DNA from: Phytobacter massiliensis JC163
GTDB lineage: Bacteria; Pseudomonadota; Gammaproteobacteria; Enterobacterales; Enterobacteriaceae
Direction: 5' to 3'
Length of the DNA stretch: 64,000 nucleotides
NCBI RefSeq assembly: GCF_000321045.1
Contig: NZ_HE578948.1
Location: forward strand, 376,961 to 440,960
In this document: piece by piece, positions 9,326 to 18,679 of the stretch
How the letters are laid out: the number at the start of each line of letters is the position of its first letter
Numbering within the stretch: the stretch's first letter is position 1
Made by a program: the position numbers and the translations under genes
Notes under the pieces: model-generated
The model's input: only the letters and a program-made list of their open reading frames with translations
What the model was told of the DNA's origin: nothing
Databases searched by the model: none

Positions 9326-10789
9326 CTACCGCAGGCACGCCAGCAAGACGCTGAACGCCGCCTCCATCTCTCCTTCGTCCATCGCCGCGTAACCCATCAG
9401 CAGCCCTTTTTTGGGCGTAGCGCCCGTGTAGTAACGCGACAGCGGACGCACCAGAATGCCCTGCGCGTTGGCCGCCTGCGCCAGCGCCACATCATCGCAT
9501 TCGTCCGCCAGCGACAGCACCAGGTGCAGCCCGGCATTATCGTTATAATCGCTCAGCGCCTCTGCTCCCAGCGCATCGGCGATCAGGCTAGCCAGCCGGG
9601 CGCGACGGCGGGCGTAAAGCAGACGCATCCGACGAATATGCGCAGTGTAATGCCCTTCGGCGATAAACTGCGCCAGCGCCTCCTGATCCAGCAGCCGGCC
9701 GCCGCGATACAGCTCCGCATGGGCATTTTTTAAGGGCTCCATCAGCGGGCGCGGCAGTACCAGATACCCCAGACGCAGGCCGGGGTAGAGCGTCTTGCTG
9801 AATGTGCCGGTGTAAATCACCGGCGCGTCGTCGACCAGCCCCTGTAGTGCCGGAATCGGCTGTCCGGAGAAGCGAAACTCGCTGTCATAATCATCCTCAA
9901 CAATCCAGCTCCCCGTCTGTCGCGCCAGCGCCAGCAGACGCTGGCGTCGCTCCAGGCTCATAACGCACCCCAGCGGATACTGGTGGGAAGGCGTCACGAA
10001 GATAAGCTTCGGCGGCGTATCATTCGGCTCTGGCGGCTGCATACCTGCGCGGTCAACCGTGATTGCCTGTAGCGTCACGCCATTCATCGCCAGCACGTTG
10101 CGAATGCCCCAGTAGGCGGGCTCCTCAATCCATGCCGTGTCGCCGGGGTTACACAGCATCCGGGATACCAGGTCGATAGCCTGATGAATGCCTTCGGTTA
10201 TCAGGATCTGCTCTGCGCTACAGCGTACTGAACGGGTAACGCGCAGGTAGTCCACCAGCGCCTGCTGCAATGCGCGGCTGCCCCCGGCATTGCTGTAGGA
10301 GAGCTGGCTGGCCTGCGGCCTGCGGCTAATCCGTGACTGGATCTTGCGAAACAGCGCGTGGGGGAAAGCGTTAACGTCCGGTACGCCGGGCAGAAACGCG
10401 CCCCACTGACGCGGGCTGGCGCTGCTTTTTTGTAGCAATTGCTGGCCGCGCGCAGAGAGCGGGGGAGGCGGGGCGCTACCGGGGCGGCCGGTGGCTGACG
10501 CCGGGGCTGAAAGCAGGCTGTCCGGCACCGTCTGCGCCACAAAGGTGCCGCTGCCCCGGCGCGATACGACATAGCCCTCTGCCAGCAACTGCTCATAAAC
10601 GGTTAACACCGTATTACGGGAGAGATGCAGCTCGGTCGCCAGATCGCGGCTTGGGGGCAGGCGACTCTGCGGCGGCAGGCTTCCGTCCAGAATCGACAGG
10701 CGGATCGCGTTATACAATTTCTTATGCAGTCTGACGTCGTTCCGGGCCTCAAGGCGCAATTGCAGTAAATCAGCGACGAGTGAGCGCAA
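9326..10789 (-). CDS. MocR-family transcriptional regulator (GntR wHTH + aminotransferase domain)
   Basis: The 487-residue protein has an N-terminal GntR-type winged helix (about residues 14-75, LYNAIRLSILDGSLPPQSRLPPSRDLA) and a class I aminotransferase-like domain. The latter holds the DDYDSEFRF motif and the PLP-lysine segment YTGTFSKTLYPGLRLGY. That is the GabR/PdxR/TauR architecture, in which PLP with an effector amine controls binding. It is divergent from a GABA-type aminotransferase gene, which it probably regulates, much as GabR controls gabTD; this pairing is inference. The start is a TTG at 10789, and no better ATG is seen before the HTH. Its absence from the E. coli rpoH–livJ interval marks it as accessory. 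Confidence 0.85.
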   Translation of the reverse strand: MRSLVADLLQLRLEARNDVRLHKKLYNAIRLSILDGSLPPQSRLPPSRDLATELHLSRNTVLTVYEQLLAEGYVVSRRGSGTFVAQTVPDSLLSAPASATGRPGSAPPPPLSARGQQLLQKSSASPRQWGAFLPGVPDVNAFPHALFRKIQSRISRRPQASQLSYSNAGGSRALQQALVDYLRVTRSVRCSAEQILITEGIHQAIDLVSRMLCNPGDTAWIEEPAYWGIRNVLAMNGVTLQAITVDRAGMQPPEPNDTPPKLIFVTPSHQYPLGCVMSLERRQRLLALARQTGSWIVEDDYDSEFRFSGQPIPALQGLVDDAPVIYTGTFSKTLYPGLRLGYLVLPRPLMEPLKNAHAELYRGGRLLDQEALAQFIAEGHYTAHIRRMRLLYARRRARLASLIADALGAEALSDYNDNAGLHLVLSLADECDDVALAQAANAQGILVRPLSRYYTGATPKKGLLMGYAAMDEGEMEAAFSVLLACLR

Positions 10790-10813
10790 TTGGATCCCTC
10801 AATTATTTAAAAC

Positions 10814-10833
10814 TGGTACTCGATTATAGGACC
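10814..10833. promoter_or_regulatory. Possible MocR-type operator in the divergent promoter region
   Basis: TGGTACT at 10814-10820 and TAGGACC at 10827-10833 are imperfect direct repeats 13 bp apart. They resemble the TGGTAC/TGGACC-like repeats bound by PdxR/GabR-type regulators. They lie in the roughly 100-bp gap between the regulator and the aminotransferase gene. Confidence 0.3.
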
Positions 10834-10891
10834 GCTTATGTCAATGTGGCATCGGATGCTGTTAAAAGAATCAGTGACGGGGGGGATAAAG

Positions 10892-12157
10892 ATGAAAAAT
10901 AACGAACTACACCAGCGCCGTTTAGCGGCGACGCCGCGTGGCATTGGCGTGATGTGCGGCTTTTACGCTGAAAAAGCGGAAAATGCCACGCTTTGGGACG
11001 TCGAAGGCAACGAAGTGATCGATTTCGCGGCGGGTATTGCGGTGCTAAATACCGGGCATCGTCATCCGAAGGTGGTGGCGGCAGTGGAAAAGCAGCTCCA
11101 TGCCTTTACCCATACCGCCTACCAGATTGTTCCCTATGAAAGCTACGTCACCCTGGCCGAGCGTATCAACGCCTGCGTGCCGGTAGAGGGCGCAGCGAAG
11201 ACGGCTTTCTTCTCAACCGGCGCAGAAGCGGTAGAGAACGCGGTGAAAATTGCCCGCGCTTATACCAGACGGCCAGGCGTTATCGCTTTTGGCGGCGGCT
11301 TTCATGGGCGCACCTCAATGACGATGGCGCTGACGGGTAAAGTCGCGCCTTATAAAATCGGTTTTGGCCCGTTCCCCGGTTCGATTTTTCATGCGCAATA
11401 CCCGAACGCGCTGCACGGCGTCAGCAGCGAAGAGGCGTTAAAAAGCCTCGATCGCATTTTCAAGGCGGATATTGCGCCAGACCAGGTGGCGGCCATTCTG
11501 CTCGAACCGGTGCAGGGCGAAGGAGGCTTTAATATCGCGCCGGATGATTTTATGCAGGGGCTGCGTAAGATCTGCGACAGCCACGGTATTTTATTGATTG
11601 TCGATGAGGTGCAAACGGGGTTCGCCCGCACCGGCAAACTGTTTGCGGTAGAGCACTACAGCATCAGACCTGACATCATCACCATGGCGAAAAGCCTGGC
11701 GGGCGGTCTGCCGCTTTCCGCGGTCGCGGGGCGAGCGGAAGTAATGGACGCCCCTGCGCCGGGCGGGCTGGGCGGCACCTATGCTGGCAACCCGCTGGCG
11801 GTCGCGGCGGCGCACGCGGTGCTGGATGTCATTGAGGAAGAGAAGCTGTGCGAACGCGCGGAGCACCTCGGCAGGCATCTGGTTGAGGTGCTTACCAAAG
11901 CGCAGGCAACCTGTCCGTTTATTGCCGATATTCGCGCTCAGGGGTCAATGGTGGCGGTGGAGTTTAACGATCCGCATACCGGCGCGCCCAGCCCGGAATT
12001 CACGAAGCAGGTGCAGGATAACGCGCTCAATGCGGGGCTGCTGCTGCTGAGCTGCGGCGTCTACGGTAACGTGATTCGCTTCCTCTATCCCCTTACTATT
12101 CCCGATGTTCAGTTCCGCAAAGCGCTGGATATTCTTACCGACGCATTGACCCGTTAA
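10892..12157 (+). CDS. 4-aminobutyrate-type aminotransferase (PuuE/GabT family)
   Basis: This PLP enzyme of class III is predicted to transfer the amino group of 4-aminobutyrate or a related omega-amino acid to 2-oxoglutarate. The 421-residue protein, starting MKNNELHQRRLAATPRG, is of PuuE length and resembles it through FSTGAEAVENAVKIARA, FHGRTSMTMALTGK and the PLP-lysine motif MAKSLAGG. The start is the ATG at 10892 behind a GGGGGG-rich ribosome site; an upstream in-frame ATG at 10838 has no family support. It is divergent from a MocR regulator. It is not in a puu or gab operon, so the physiological substrate remains open. A terminator follows. Confidence 0.85.
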   Translation: MKNNELHQRRLAATPRGIGVMCGFYAEKAENATLWDVEGNEVIDFAAGIAVLNTGHRHPKVVAAVEKQLHAFTHTAYQIVPYESYVTLAERINACVPVEGAAKTAFFSTGAEAVENAVKIARAYTRRPGVIAFGGGFHGRTSMTMALTGKVAPYKIGFGPFPGSIFHAQYPNALHGVSSEEALKSLDRIFKADIAPDQVAAILLEPVQGEGGFNIAPDDFMQGLRKICDSHGILLIVDEVQTGFARTGKLFAVEHYSIRPDIITMAKSLAGGLPLSAVAGRAEVMDAPAPGGLGGTYAGNPLAVAAAHAVLDVIEEEKLCERAEHLGRHLVEVLTKAQATCPFIADIRAQGSMVAVEFNDPHTGAPSPEFTKQVQDNALNAGLLLLSCGVYGNVIRFLYPLTIPDVQFRKALDILTDALTR

Positions 12158-12161
12158 ATAA

Positions 12162-12185
12162 AAGCCGCCCCGCGCGGCTTTTTTT
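12162..12185 (+). terminator. Terminator after the aminotransferase gene
   Basis: AAGCCGC (12162-12168) pairs with GCGGCTT (12174-12180), followed by a continuous T run to 12185. Confidence 0.9.
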
Positions 12186-12348
12186 CATTCTGTCACTAGC
12201 CTGTTACATAACCTTCAAATTTGTCGTTTCAATTTTCAGAAAATGGGGTATGTTTTAGCAGAGAATGCTGCTCAGACACCGGCAGCAGGGTTAATAACAA
12301 CTATCATACTCTTTGCTTATCTTTATAAGCAGAATAATGTGTCGCATA

Positions 12349-12361
12349 ACAACATCACAAC
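12349..12361 (+). promoter_or_regulatory. C/A-rich site in the livJ leader, likely GcvB target
   Basis: ACAACATCACAAC in the livJ 5' leader is fully complementary over 13 nt to the G/U-rich R1 region of E. coli GcvB as I recall it (GUUGUGAUGUUGU). livJ and livK are known GcvB targets in Salmonella. The site lies about 36-48 nt before the start codon. Confidence 0.55.
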
Positions 12362-12396
12362 ACGTTCAATCACCATATAAAATGGGGAATCTCAGG

Positions 12397-13500
12397 ATGA
12401 AAATGAAGGGTAAAGCGTTACTGGCTGGATGTATTGCGTTATCGATGAGCAACATGGCATTGGCCGAAGATATTAAAGTTGCGGTCGTGGGCGCGATGTC
12501 TGGTCCGGTTGCGCAGTATGGCGATCAGGAGTTTACCGGCGCGGAGCAGGCTGTGGCTGATATCAACGCCAAAGGCGGCGTCAAGGGCAACAAGCTGGTT
12601 ATCACAAAATATGATGACGCGTGCGACCCGAAACAGGCGGTTGCGGTAGCGAACAAAGTGGTCAATGACGGCATCAAATACGTCATCGGTCACCTGTGCT
12701 CCTCTTCGACCCAGCCAGCGTCAGATATCTATGAAGATGAAGGCATTCTGATGATCACCCCGGCCGCCACCGCGCCTGAGCTGACCGCACGCGGCTACAA
12801 GCTGACGCTGCGTACTACCGGTCTGGATTCAGATCAGGGCCCGACCGCGGCAAAATACATTCTGGACAGCGTGAAACCGCAGCGTATCGCCATCATCCAC
12901 GATAAGCAGCAGTATGGCGAAGGTCTGGCGCGCGCGGTGCAGGACGGCCTGAAAAAAGGCGGCGCGAATGTGGTGTTCTTTGACGGTATCACCGCGGGTG
13001 AAAAAGACTTCTCCACCCTGGTGGCACGTTTGAAGAAAGAGAATATCGACTTTGTTTATTACGGCGGTTACCACCCGGAAATGGGCCAGATTCTGCGTCA
13101 GTCCCGTGCGGCAGGTCTGAAAACCAAATTCATGGGCCCGGAAGGCGTGGCCAACGTCTCCCTGTCTAACATCGCGGGCGAATCCGCCGAAGGCATGTTA
13201 GTCACCAAACCGAAAAACTACGATCAGGTTCCGGCAAACAAACCGATTGTAGACGCCATCAAAGCGAAGAAACAGGATCCGAGCGGCGCGTTCGTCTGGA
13301 CCACTTACGCTGCGCTGCAGTCCCTGGCCGCTGGCCTGAACCAGTCTGACGACCCGGCAGAAATCGCGACCTGGCTGAAAGCAAACTCCGTTGAAACCGT
13401 AATGGGGCCGCTGAGCTGGAATGAGAAGGGCGACCTGAAAGGCTTCGAGTTCGGCGTGTTTACCTGGCATGCGAACGGCACGGCGACCGACGCCAAATAA
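12397..13500 (+). CDS. livJ: Leu/Ile/Val periplasmic binding protein LivJ
   Basis: LivJ captures leucine, isoleucine and valine in the periplasm and delivers them to LivHMGF. From ATG 12397 it has 367 residues, equal to E. coli. The signal peptide [23 protein letters not shown] is cleaved before EDIKVAVVG. The fold type I features [23 protein letters not shown] and [18 protein letters not shown], which line the ligand site, are present. An upstream in-frame extension to 12313 is rejected because it precedes the signal peptide. It is a paralogue of livK in this window. In E. coli Lrp and leucine control it, and the leader here carries a GcvB-like target. Confidence 0.97.
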   Translation: MKMKGKALLAGCIALSMSNMALAEDIKVAVVGAMSGPVAQYGDQEFTGAEQAVADINAKGGVKGNKLVITKYDDACDPKQAVAVANKVVNDGIKYVIGHLCSSSTQPASDIYEDEGILMITPAATAPELTARGYKLTLRTTGLDSDQGPTAAKYILDSVKPQRIAIIHDKQQYGEGLARAVQDGLKKGGANVVFFDGITAGEKDFSTLVARLKKENIDFVYYGGYHPEMGQILRQSRAAGLKTKFMGPEGVANVSLSNIAGESAEGMLVTKPKNYDQVPANKPIVDAIKAKKQDPSGAFVWTTYAALQSLAAGLNQSDDPAEIATWLKANSVETVMGPLSWNEKGDLKGFEFGVFTWHANGTATDAK

Positions 13501-13533
13501 ACCTCAACGTGCTTCCCTGCACGGTTCTCTAAA

Positions 13534-13619
13534 CCCGGATGCGGCTTCGCCTTATCCGGGCTACGTAAACCCCATCACTGCACGATTTGTAGCCCGGGTA
13601 AGCGCATGCGCACCCGGGA
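13534..13619. repeat. Pair of REP/BIME-like palindromes after livJ
   Basis: 13534-13564 has CCCGGATGCGGCTTCG followed by CCTTATCCGGG, a classical REP unit. 13589-13619 has GTAGCCCGGGTAAGCGC facing a matching ACCCGGGA arm. Together they fill the livJ 3' region and may stabilise or terminate the livJ transcript. They separate livJ from the toxin–antitoxin pair. Confidence 0.75.
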
Positions 13620-13682
13620 TTTCCGGATGCGGTGTTGCTTATCCATCAGTTGATATTCCCCTTTGTCAGGAATAAACTCACA

Positions 13683-13703
13683 TGTACGGTATTTTACCGT
13701 ACA
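13683..13703. promoter_or_regulatory. Palindromic operator of the TacAT-like module
   Basis: TGTACGGTA (13683-13691), TTT and TACCGTACA (13695-13703) form a perfect 9-bp inverted repeat 21 bp before the antitoxin start. Ribbon-helix-helix antitoxins usually bind such a site to autorepress; binding here is inferred. Confidence 0.65.
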
Positions 13704-13723
13704 CGTGATCTGAGGAAGTTATC

Positions 13724-13993
13724 ATGCCTGCACTAAAAAAGCAGCGTATCGATCTGCGCCTGACTGATGATGACAAAAGCATGATTGAAGAAGCGGCTGC
13801 CATTACCAATCAGTCAGTCACGCAATTTATGCTTAATAGCGCGTCGGAACGTGCTGCGGAAGTGATTGAACAACACCGTCGGGTTGTTTTGAACGAAGAG
13901 TCCTGGGCGAAAGTCATGAATGCGCTCAGCAACCCTCCGGCACCCAATGAAAAATTAAAACGCGCGGCAAAACGTCTTTCTGACATGGAATGA
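13724..13993 (+). CDS. DUF1778 (TacA-like) ribbon-helix-helix antitoxin
   Basis: The 89-residue protein begins with a basic RHH segment (KKQRIDLRLTDDDKSMIEEAA, residues 4-25), then QSVTQFMLNSASERAAEVI, the DUF1778 signature. The C-terminal half should wrap the toxin. It lies 3 bp before a GNAT toxin gene, the usual order for type II TacA–TacT/AtaR–AtaT modules. A GAGGAAG ribosome site precedes the ATG. The module sits between livJ and panM, an insertion relative to E. coli. Confidence 0.88.
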   Translation: MPALKKQRIDLRLTDDDKSMIEEAAAITNQSVTQFMLNSASERAAEVIEQHRRVVLNEESWAKVMNALSNPPAPNEKLKRAAKRLSDME

Positions 13994-13996
13994 ACC

Positions 13997-14515
13997 GTGA
14001 AAAACCTGACAATTGAAATTCTGAAGGATGGGACGGAATATGATTTTCAGCAGTTCGACTGCGGAGATGTGTCGCTTAATCTTTTCCTGACTGAACATCT
14101 GCGACGACAGCATGACAGCAAAATTCTGCGTGCTTACGTGCTCAGAACTGCGGCCCCGGAGCGTCGAATCGTGGGCTACTACACGCTGTCAGGAAGCTGC
14201 TTCGAACGCGCCATGTTACCTTCAAAAACGCAACAGAAGCGCATCCCCTACAAAAATGTTCCCAGCGTAACGTTAGGGCGATTAGCCATTGATCGCACGC
14301 TACAAGGTAAAGGCTGGGGCGCTGTGCTGGTTACGCATGCGATGAAGGTGATCTGGTCAGCTTCGTTGGCCGTAGGGATACACGGCATGTTCGTTGAAGC
14401 TATCAACGAAAAAGCCCAGGCTTTTTATCAGGCGCTGGGCTTTATTCCCTTGGCCGGGGAAAACAGTCATGCGCTATTTTACCCGACAAAATCCATTGAA
14501 CAGCTTTTCGGCTAG
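13997..14515 (+). CDS. TacT-like GNAT N-acetyltransferase toxin
   Basis: This family blocks translation by acetylating the amino group of charged tRNAs with acetyl-CoA. The 172-residue protein shows the acetyl-CoA loop in LGRLAIDRTLQGKGWGAVLV (residues 95-114) and the C-terminal KAQAFYQALGF segment whose tyrosine is catalytic in TacT. GTG is the start, three bases after the antitoxin stop. The 3' end overlaps the convergent panM by 4 bp, so the cassette is packed tightly against a core gene. Which tRNA is modified cannot be read from sequence. Confidence 0.87.
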   Translation: MKNLTIEILKDGTEYDFQQFDCGDVSLNLFLTEHLRRQHDSKILRAYVLRTAAPERRIVGYYTLSGSCFERAMLPSKTQQKRIPYKNVPSVTLGRLAIDRTLQGKGWGAVLVTHAMKVIWSASLAVGIHGMFVEAINEKAQAFYQALGFIPLAGENSHALFYPTKSIEQLFG

Positions 14516-14895
14516 CGCTTCTCCCAGCCATCCTTCTGCGCGGTAAAGCCCAGCGCCTGCATAAATGCCGCCATCACGCCGCGATCTTCGACGCCGACAT
14601 CGGCCATCCACCATGAAGACACCGTCGGGTTATCGCGCAGGACTTCCTCAACCAGATATTGCCCCACGCCACGACGGCGGGTGACATCCCGCACGCGCAG
14701 TGAATCCAGCGCCCCCTGGGTTCCCCGCAGCGTGACCCGCACCGCCGCCAGCAGACGGTCGTTAAAACGCGCGGCATAGATGCGGTGGGTATCATCAACC
14801 TGCAGCGATGCCGGCGAATATTCCGGCCAGATTTTTGCCAAATCAATATGATCCTGGTCGGTAAATGTCGCCAGACGGATGATGGTCAATTTCAT
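14512..14895 (-). CDS. panM: PanD maturation/regulatory factor PanM (PanZ)
   Basis: PanM binds pro-PanD, triggers its self-cleavage to active aspartate decarboxylase, and with CoA throttles pantothenate synthesis. The 127-residue protein keeps the GNAT core, with RRRGVGQYLVEE as the CoA loop (about residues 73-84) and the family start MKLTIIRL. It lies between livJ and livK on the opposite strand, as in E. coli. Confidence 0.95.
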   Translation of the reverse strand: MKLTIIRLATFTDQDHIDLAKIWPEYSPASLQVDDTHRIYAARFNDRLLAAVRVTLRGTQGALDSLRVRDVTRRRGVGQYLVEEVLRDNPTVSSWWMADVGVEDRGVMAAFMQALGFTAQKDGWEKR

Positions 14896-15317
14896 TTACA
14901 GCTTGTCCCTGTCTCAAAAGATAGGGGCAGTGTAAACAATTTCGTCTGGGGCAGGCTGTTACTTTTTTTAATTCCTTTTGCAGGCGATTACTTTTGAGTC
15001 AAGCGCTGCGGTAGCTTTAAACATCAGGGATCGAGAAACATGCAGAATATTTACCTAAAAGGTAGTGATTTATTCCGCTCTTTGTCCCATTATTTTATGC
15101 TGGCGTTCGGGCTTTTTTTGTTTATCTTCGCCCTAATACAGAATATTATCTGTCCTTAATGGACTGAAAAATAGAGCATTTAGTCTGGTTTTTAGCAAAA
15201 AACTACGCTAAATCATTCATGGCACTGGTAAAAATAGCATTGTCTAATAAAAGTACAGAATGCTTTTTAACCATAAAAAACAAAATATTTACACTGCATC
15301 ACGAATGGGGTTTCAAA
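14896..15317. other. Intergenic region panM–livK
   Basis: This 422-bp AT-rich stretch holds the divergent promoters of panM and livK and the livK leader. The only open frame with coding appearance is a 39-codon hydrophobic ORF at 15040-15159. An A-rich tract (15266-15293) precedes the livK start. No strong terminator is seen. Confidence 0.6.
15040..15159 (+). CDS. Candidate small single-pass membrane protein upstream of livK
   Basis: An ATG-initiated frame of 39 codons begins MQNIYLKGSDLFRSLSHYF and continues with a strongly hydrophobic helix (about residues 18-37, MLAFGLFLFIFALIQNIICP at the end). A basic N-terminal part followed by one transmembrane segment is typical of enterobacterial small membrane proteins. 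A purine stretch CAGGGATCGAG lies a little far upstream. I do not recognise it. It could instead be an untranslated part of the livK leader. Confidence 0.35.
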   Translation: MQNIYLKGSDLFRSLSHYFMLAFGLFLFIFALIQNIICP

Positions 15318-16427
15318 ATGAAAAGGAACGCGAAGACATTGATCGCGGGGATGGTTGCACTTGCGATGTCTCACGCGGCCATGGCGGAAGATATTAAAGT
15401 CGCGGTTGTAGGCGCGATGTCCGGCCCTGTCGCCCAGTGGGGCGATATGGAGTTCAACGGCGCACGCCAGGCCATTAAAGATATCAATGCGAAAGGCGGT
15501 ATTAAGGGCGATAAGCTGGTGGCCGTTGAATATGACGACGCCTGCGACCCGAAACAGGCCGTGGCGGTGGCGAATAAGATCGTCAACGACGGCATTCAGT
15601 ATGTTATTGGCCATTTATGTTCGTCTTCGACGCAGCCTGCGTCGGATATCTACGAAGATGAAGGCATTCTGATGATCTCCCCCGGCGCCACTAACCCGGA
15701 GCTGACGCAGCGCGGCTATCAGCACATTATGCGTACCGCCGGGCTGGACTCTTCCCAGGGGCCGACCGCGGCGAAATATATCCTCGGCACCTTCAAGCCG
15801 CAGCGTATCGCCATCATTCACGATAAGCAGCAGTACGGGGAAGGTCTGGCGCGCTCTGTGCAGGAGAGCCTGAAAGCGGGCAATGCCAATATCGTCTTCT
15901 TTGACGGCATTACCGCCGGTGAAAAAGACTTCTCTGCGCTGATCGCCCGTCTTAAGAAAGAGAATATCGACTTCGTTTACTACGGCGGCTACTACCCTGA
16001 AATGGGACAGATGCTGCGTCAGGCGCGGGCCAACGGCCTTAAAACCCAGTTTATGGGACCGGAAGGCGTAGGTAACGCCTCGCTGTCCAATATCGCGGGC
16101 GATGCGGCTGAAGGCATGCTGGTGACAATGCCGAAACGCTACGATCAGGATCCGGCCAATCAGGGCATTGTTGATGCCTTAAAAGCCGATAAGAAAGATC
16201 CAAGCGGGCCGTATGTCTGGATCACCTACGCCGCCGTGCAGTCGCTGGCGCAGGCGATGGAACGCTCCGGCAGCGATGAGCCGCTGGCGCTGGTGAAGGA
16301 TTTAAAAGCCCACGGCGCTAACACCGTAATTGGGCCGCTGAACTGGGACGAGAAAGGCGATTTAAAGGGATTTGAGTTTGGCGTGTTTCAGTGGCACGCC
16401 GATGGTTCGTCGACCGTGGCGAAATAA
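15318..16427 (+). CDS. livK: Leucine-specific periplasmic binding protein LivK
   Basis: LivK binds leucine for the shared LivHMGF membrane complex. From ATG 15318 it has 369 residues, as in E. coli, with signal peptide [20 protein letters not shown] ending AMA before EDIKVAVVG. It is strongly similar to LivJ over the whole mature length. Leader bases with an in-frame upstream start at 15219 precede the signal peptide and are not coding. It is the first gene of livKHMGF; livH follows after 54 bp. Confidence 0.97.
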   Translation: MKRNAKTLIAGMVALAMSHAAMAEDIKVAVVGAMSGPVAQWGDMEFNGARQAIKDINAKGGIKGDKLVAVEYDDACDPKQAVAVANKIVNDGIQYVIGHLCSSSTQPASDIYEDEGILMISPGATNPELTQRGYQHIMRTAGLDSSQGPTAAKYILGTFKPQRIAIIHDKQQYGEGLARSVQESLKAGNANIVFFDGITAGEKDFSALIARLKKENIDFVYYGGYYPEMGQMLRQARANGLKTQFMGPEGVGNASLSNIAGDAAEGMLVTMPKRYDQDPANQGIVDALKADKKDPSGPYVWITYAAVQSLAQAMERSGSDEPLALVKDLKAHGANTVIGPLNWDEKGDLKGFEFGVFQWHADGSSTVAK

Positions 16428-16481
16428 CTGTCATCCCTCTCTGCGGGCGCAATGCCCGTAGAGTTTAAATAAGGTTACGTT

Positions 16482-17408
16482 ATGTCCGAGCAGTTTCTCT
16501 ACTTTTTGCAGCAGATGTTTAACGGCGTGACGCTGGGAAGCACCTATGCATTGATCGCCATCGGTTACACCATGGTGTACGGCATTATCGGCATGATCAA
16601 CTTCGCCCACGGCGAGGTGTATATGATCGGCAGCTATGTCTCCTTTATGATTATCGCCGCGCTCATGATGATGGGCATCGATGCCAGCTGGCTTCTGATT
16701 GCTGCGGGATTCGTCGGCGCTATCGTTATTGCCAGCGCCTACGGCTGGAGTATCGAACGCGTCGCCTATCGCCCGGTGCGTAACTCAAAACGCCTGATCG
16801 CGCTGATTTCCGCCATCGGGATGTCTATCTTCCTGCAAAACTACGTCAGCCTGACCGAAGGCTCGCGCGATGTCGCGCTGCCGAGCCTGTTCAACGGCCA
16901 GTGGACCGTAGGCCACAGTGAAAACTTCTCGGCCACCATCACAACCATGCAGCTGGTTATCTGGATCGTGACCTTTATCGCCATGCTGGCGCTGACCCTG
17001 TTTATTCGTTACTCCCGTATGGGGCGCGCCTGCCGCGCCTGCGCGGAAGACCTGAAAATGGCCAGCCTGCTGGGCATCAATACCGACCGTGTTATCGCCC
17101 TGACCTTTGTGATCGGCGCGGCAATGGCGGCGGTGGCAGGCGTGCTGCTCGGCCAGTTCTACGGCGTTATCAACCCGTACATCGGCTTTATGGCCGGGAT
17201 GAAAGCCTTCACCGCCGCGGTACTTGGCGGCATCGGCAGTATTCCTGGCGCGATGATCGGCGGCCTGATTCTGGGCGTTGCCGAAGCGCTCTCCTCGGCC
17301 TACCTGAGTACCGAGTATAAAGATGTGGTGTCATTTGCCCTGCTCATTGTTGTGCTGCTGGTGATGCCGACCGGGATTCTGGGTCGTCCGGAGGTAGAGA
17401 AAGTATGA
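16482..17408 (+). CDS. livH: Branched-chain amino acid ABC permease LivH
   Basis: LivH is one of two membrane subunits of the LIV-I importer. The 308-residue protein has about eight helices and the family signatures [18 protein letters not shown] and [20 protein letters not shown]. Its last 4 bp overlap livM. Confidence 0.97.
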   Translation: MSEQFLYFLQQMFNGVTLGSTYALIAIGYTMVYGIIGMINFAHGEVYMIGSYVSFMIIAALMMMGIDASWLLIAAGFVGAIVIASAYGWSIERVAYRPVRNSKRLIALISAIGMSIFLQNYVSLTEGSRDVALPSLFNGQWTVGHSENFSATITTMQLVIWIVTFIAMLALTLFIRYSRMGRACRACAEDLKMASLLGINTDRVIALTFVIGAAMAAVAGVLLGQFYGVINPYIGFMAGMKAFTAAVLGGIGSIPGAMIGGLILGVAEALSSAYLSTEYKDVVSFALLIVVLLVMPTGILGRPEVEKV

Positions 17409-18679
17409 AACCGATGCATTTTGCGATGGCGCTGCTTTCCGCCGTCATGTTCTTTGTGCTGGCGGCCGTCTTTATGGGCGTCCAGCTGGAGCTGGACGGC
17501 ACCAAACTGGTGGTGGATAAGGCGGCCGATATCCGCTGGCAGTGGATTTTTATCGGCACCGCGGTGGTCTTTTTCTTCCAGCTGCTGCGCCCGGTTTTCC
17601 AGAAGTCGTTGAAAGGCGTCTCCGGGCCGAAATTTATTCTGCCGGCCATTGATGGTTCCACCGTTAAACAGAAGCTGTTTCTGGTGGCGCTGCTGGTGAT
17701 TGCGGTGGCGTGGCCGTTTGTGGTTTCACGCGGCACGGTAGATATCGCCACCATGACCATGATTTACATCATCCTCGGTCTGGGGCTGAACGTGGTGGTG
17801 GGGCTTTCCGGCCTGCTGGTGCTGGGCTACGGCGGTTTCTACGCGATTGGCGCTTATACCTTCGCGCTGCTCAACCACTATTACGGTCTTGGTTTCTGGA
17901 CCTGCCTGCCGCTGGCGGGGCTGGTCTCCGCCGGGGCCGGTTTCCTGCTTGGTTTCCCGGTGCTGCGCCTGCGCGGCGACTATCTGGCGATCGTGACGTT
18001 AGGTTTCGGCGAGATCGTGCGTATTCTGCTGCTCAATAACACGGAAATTACCGGCGGCCCGAACGGCATCAGCCAGATCCCGAAACCGACGCTGTTCGGC
18101 CTGGAGTTCAGCCGTAGCGCCCGTGAAGGCGGCTGGGATACCTTTAGCAACTTCTTCGGCGTGAAGTATGACCCGTCCGATCGCGTCGTATTCCTCTACC
18201 TGGTGGCGCTGCTGCTGGTGGTGCTGAGCCTGTTTGTCATTAACCGCCTGCTGCGTATGCCGCTGGGCCGCGCGTGGGAAGCGCTGCGTGAAGATGAAAT
18301 CGCCTGCCGCTCGCTGGGCTTAAGCCCGACGCGCATCAAGCTGACCGCCTTTACCATCAGCGCCGCGTTCGCGGGTTTTGCCGGCACGCTGTTTGCCGCG
18401 CGCCAGGGCTTCGTCAGCCCGGAATCGTTCACCTTCGCCGAGTCGGCGTTTGTGCTGGCGATTGTGGTGCTGGGCGGTATGGGTTCGCAGTTCGCGGTTA
18501 TCCTGGCGGCGGTGCTGCTGGTGGTGTCGCGCGAACTGATGCGTGATTTCAACGAATACAGCATGCTGATGCTGGGTGGCTTGATGGTACTGATGATGAT
18601 CTGGCGTCCGCAGGGCTTGCTGCCGATGACCCGTCCACAACTGAAACTGAAAGGTCAGGCAAAAGGAGAGCAGGCATGA
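17405..18679 (+). CDS. livM: Branched-chain amino acid ABC permease LivM
   Basis: LivM is the second permease. At 424 residues it has an N-terminal pair of helices (DUF3382 region, about 1-90) not found in LivH. The core motifs are [39 protein letters not shown] and a conserved EAA-like segment [17 protein letters not shown] that contacts the ATPases. It overlaps livH and livG by 4 bp each. Confidence 0.97.
   Translation: MKPMHFAMALLSAVMFFVLAAVFMGVQLELDGTKLVVDKAADIRWQWIFIGTAVVFFFQLLRPVFQKSLKGVSGPKFILPAIDGSTVKQKLFLVALLVIAVAWPFVVSRGTVDIATMTMIYIILGLGLNVVVGLSGLLVLGYGGFYAIGAYTFALLNHYYGLGFWTCLPLAGLVSAGAGFLLGFPVLRLRGDYLAIVTLGFGEIVRILLLNNTEITGGPNGISQIPKPTLFGLEFSRSAREGGWDTFSNFFGVKYDPSDRVVFLYLVALLLVVLSLFVINRLLRMPLGRAWEALREDEIACRSLGLSPTRIKLTAFTISAAFAGFAGTLFAARQGFVSPESFTFAESAFVLAIVVLGGMGSQFAVILAAVLLVVSRELMRDFNEYSMLMLGGLMVLMMIWRPQGLLPMTRPQLKLKGQAKGEQA

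Noticed and set aside
13469-13675. 68-codon open frame after livJ
   Set aside because: It overlaps the livJ end and reads through the REP palindromes; the translation is low in coding character.
15106-15118. Possible terminator GGCGTTCGGGC followed by seven T
   Set aside because: A T run is present at 15113-15119, but I could find no stable stem before it.
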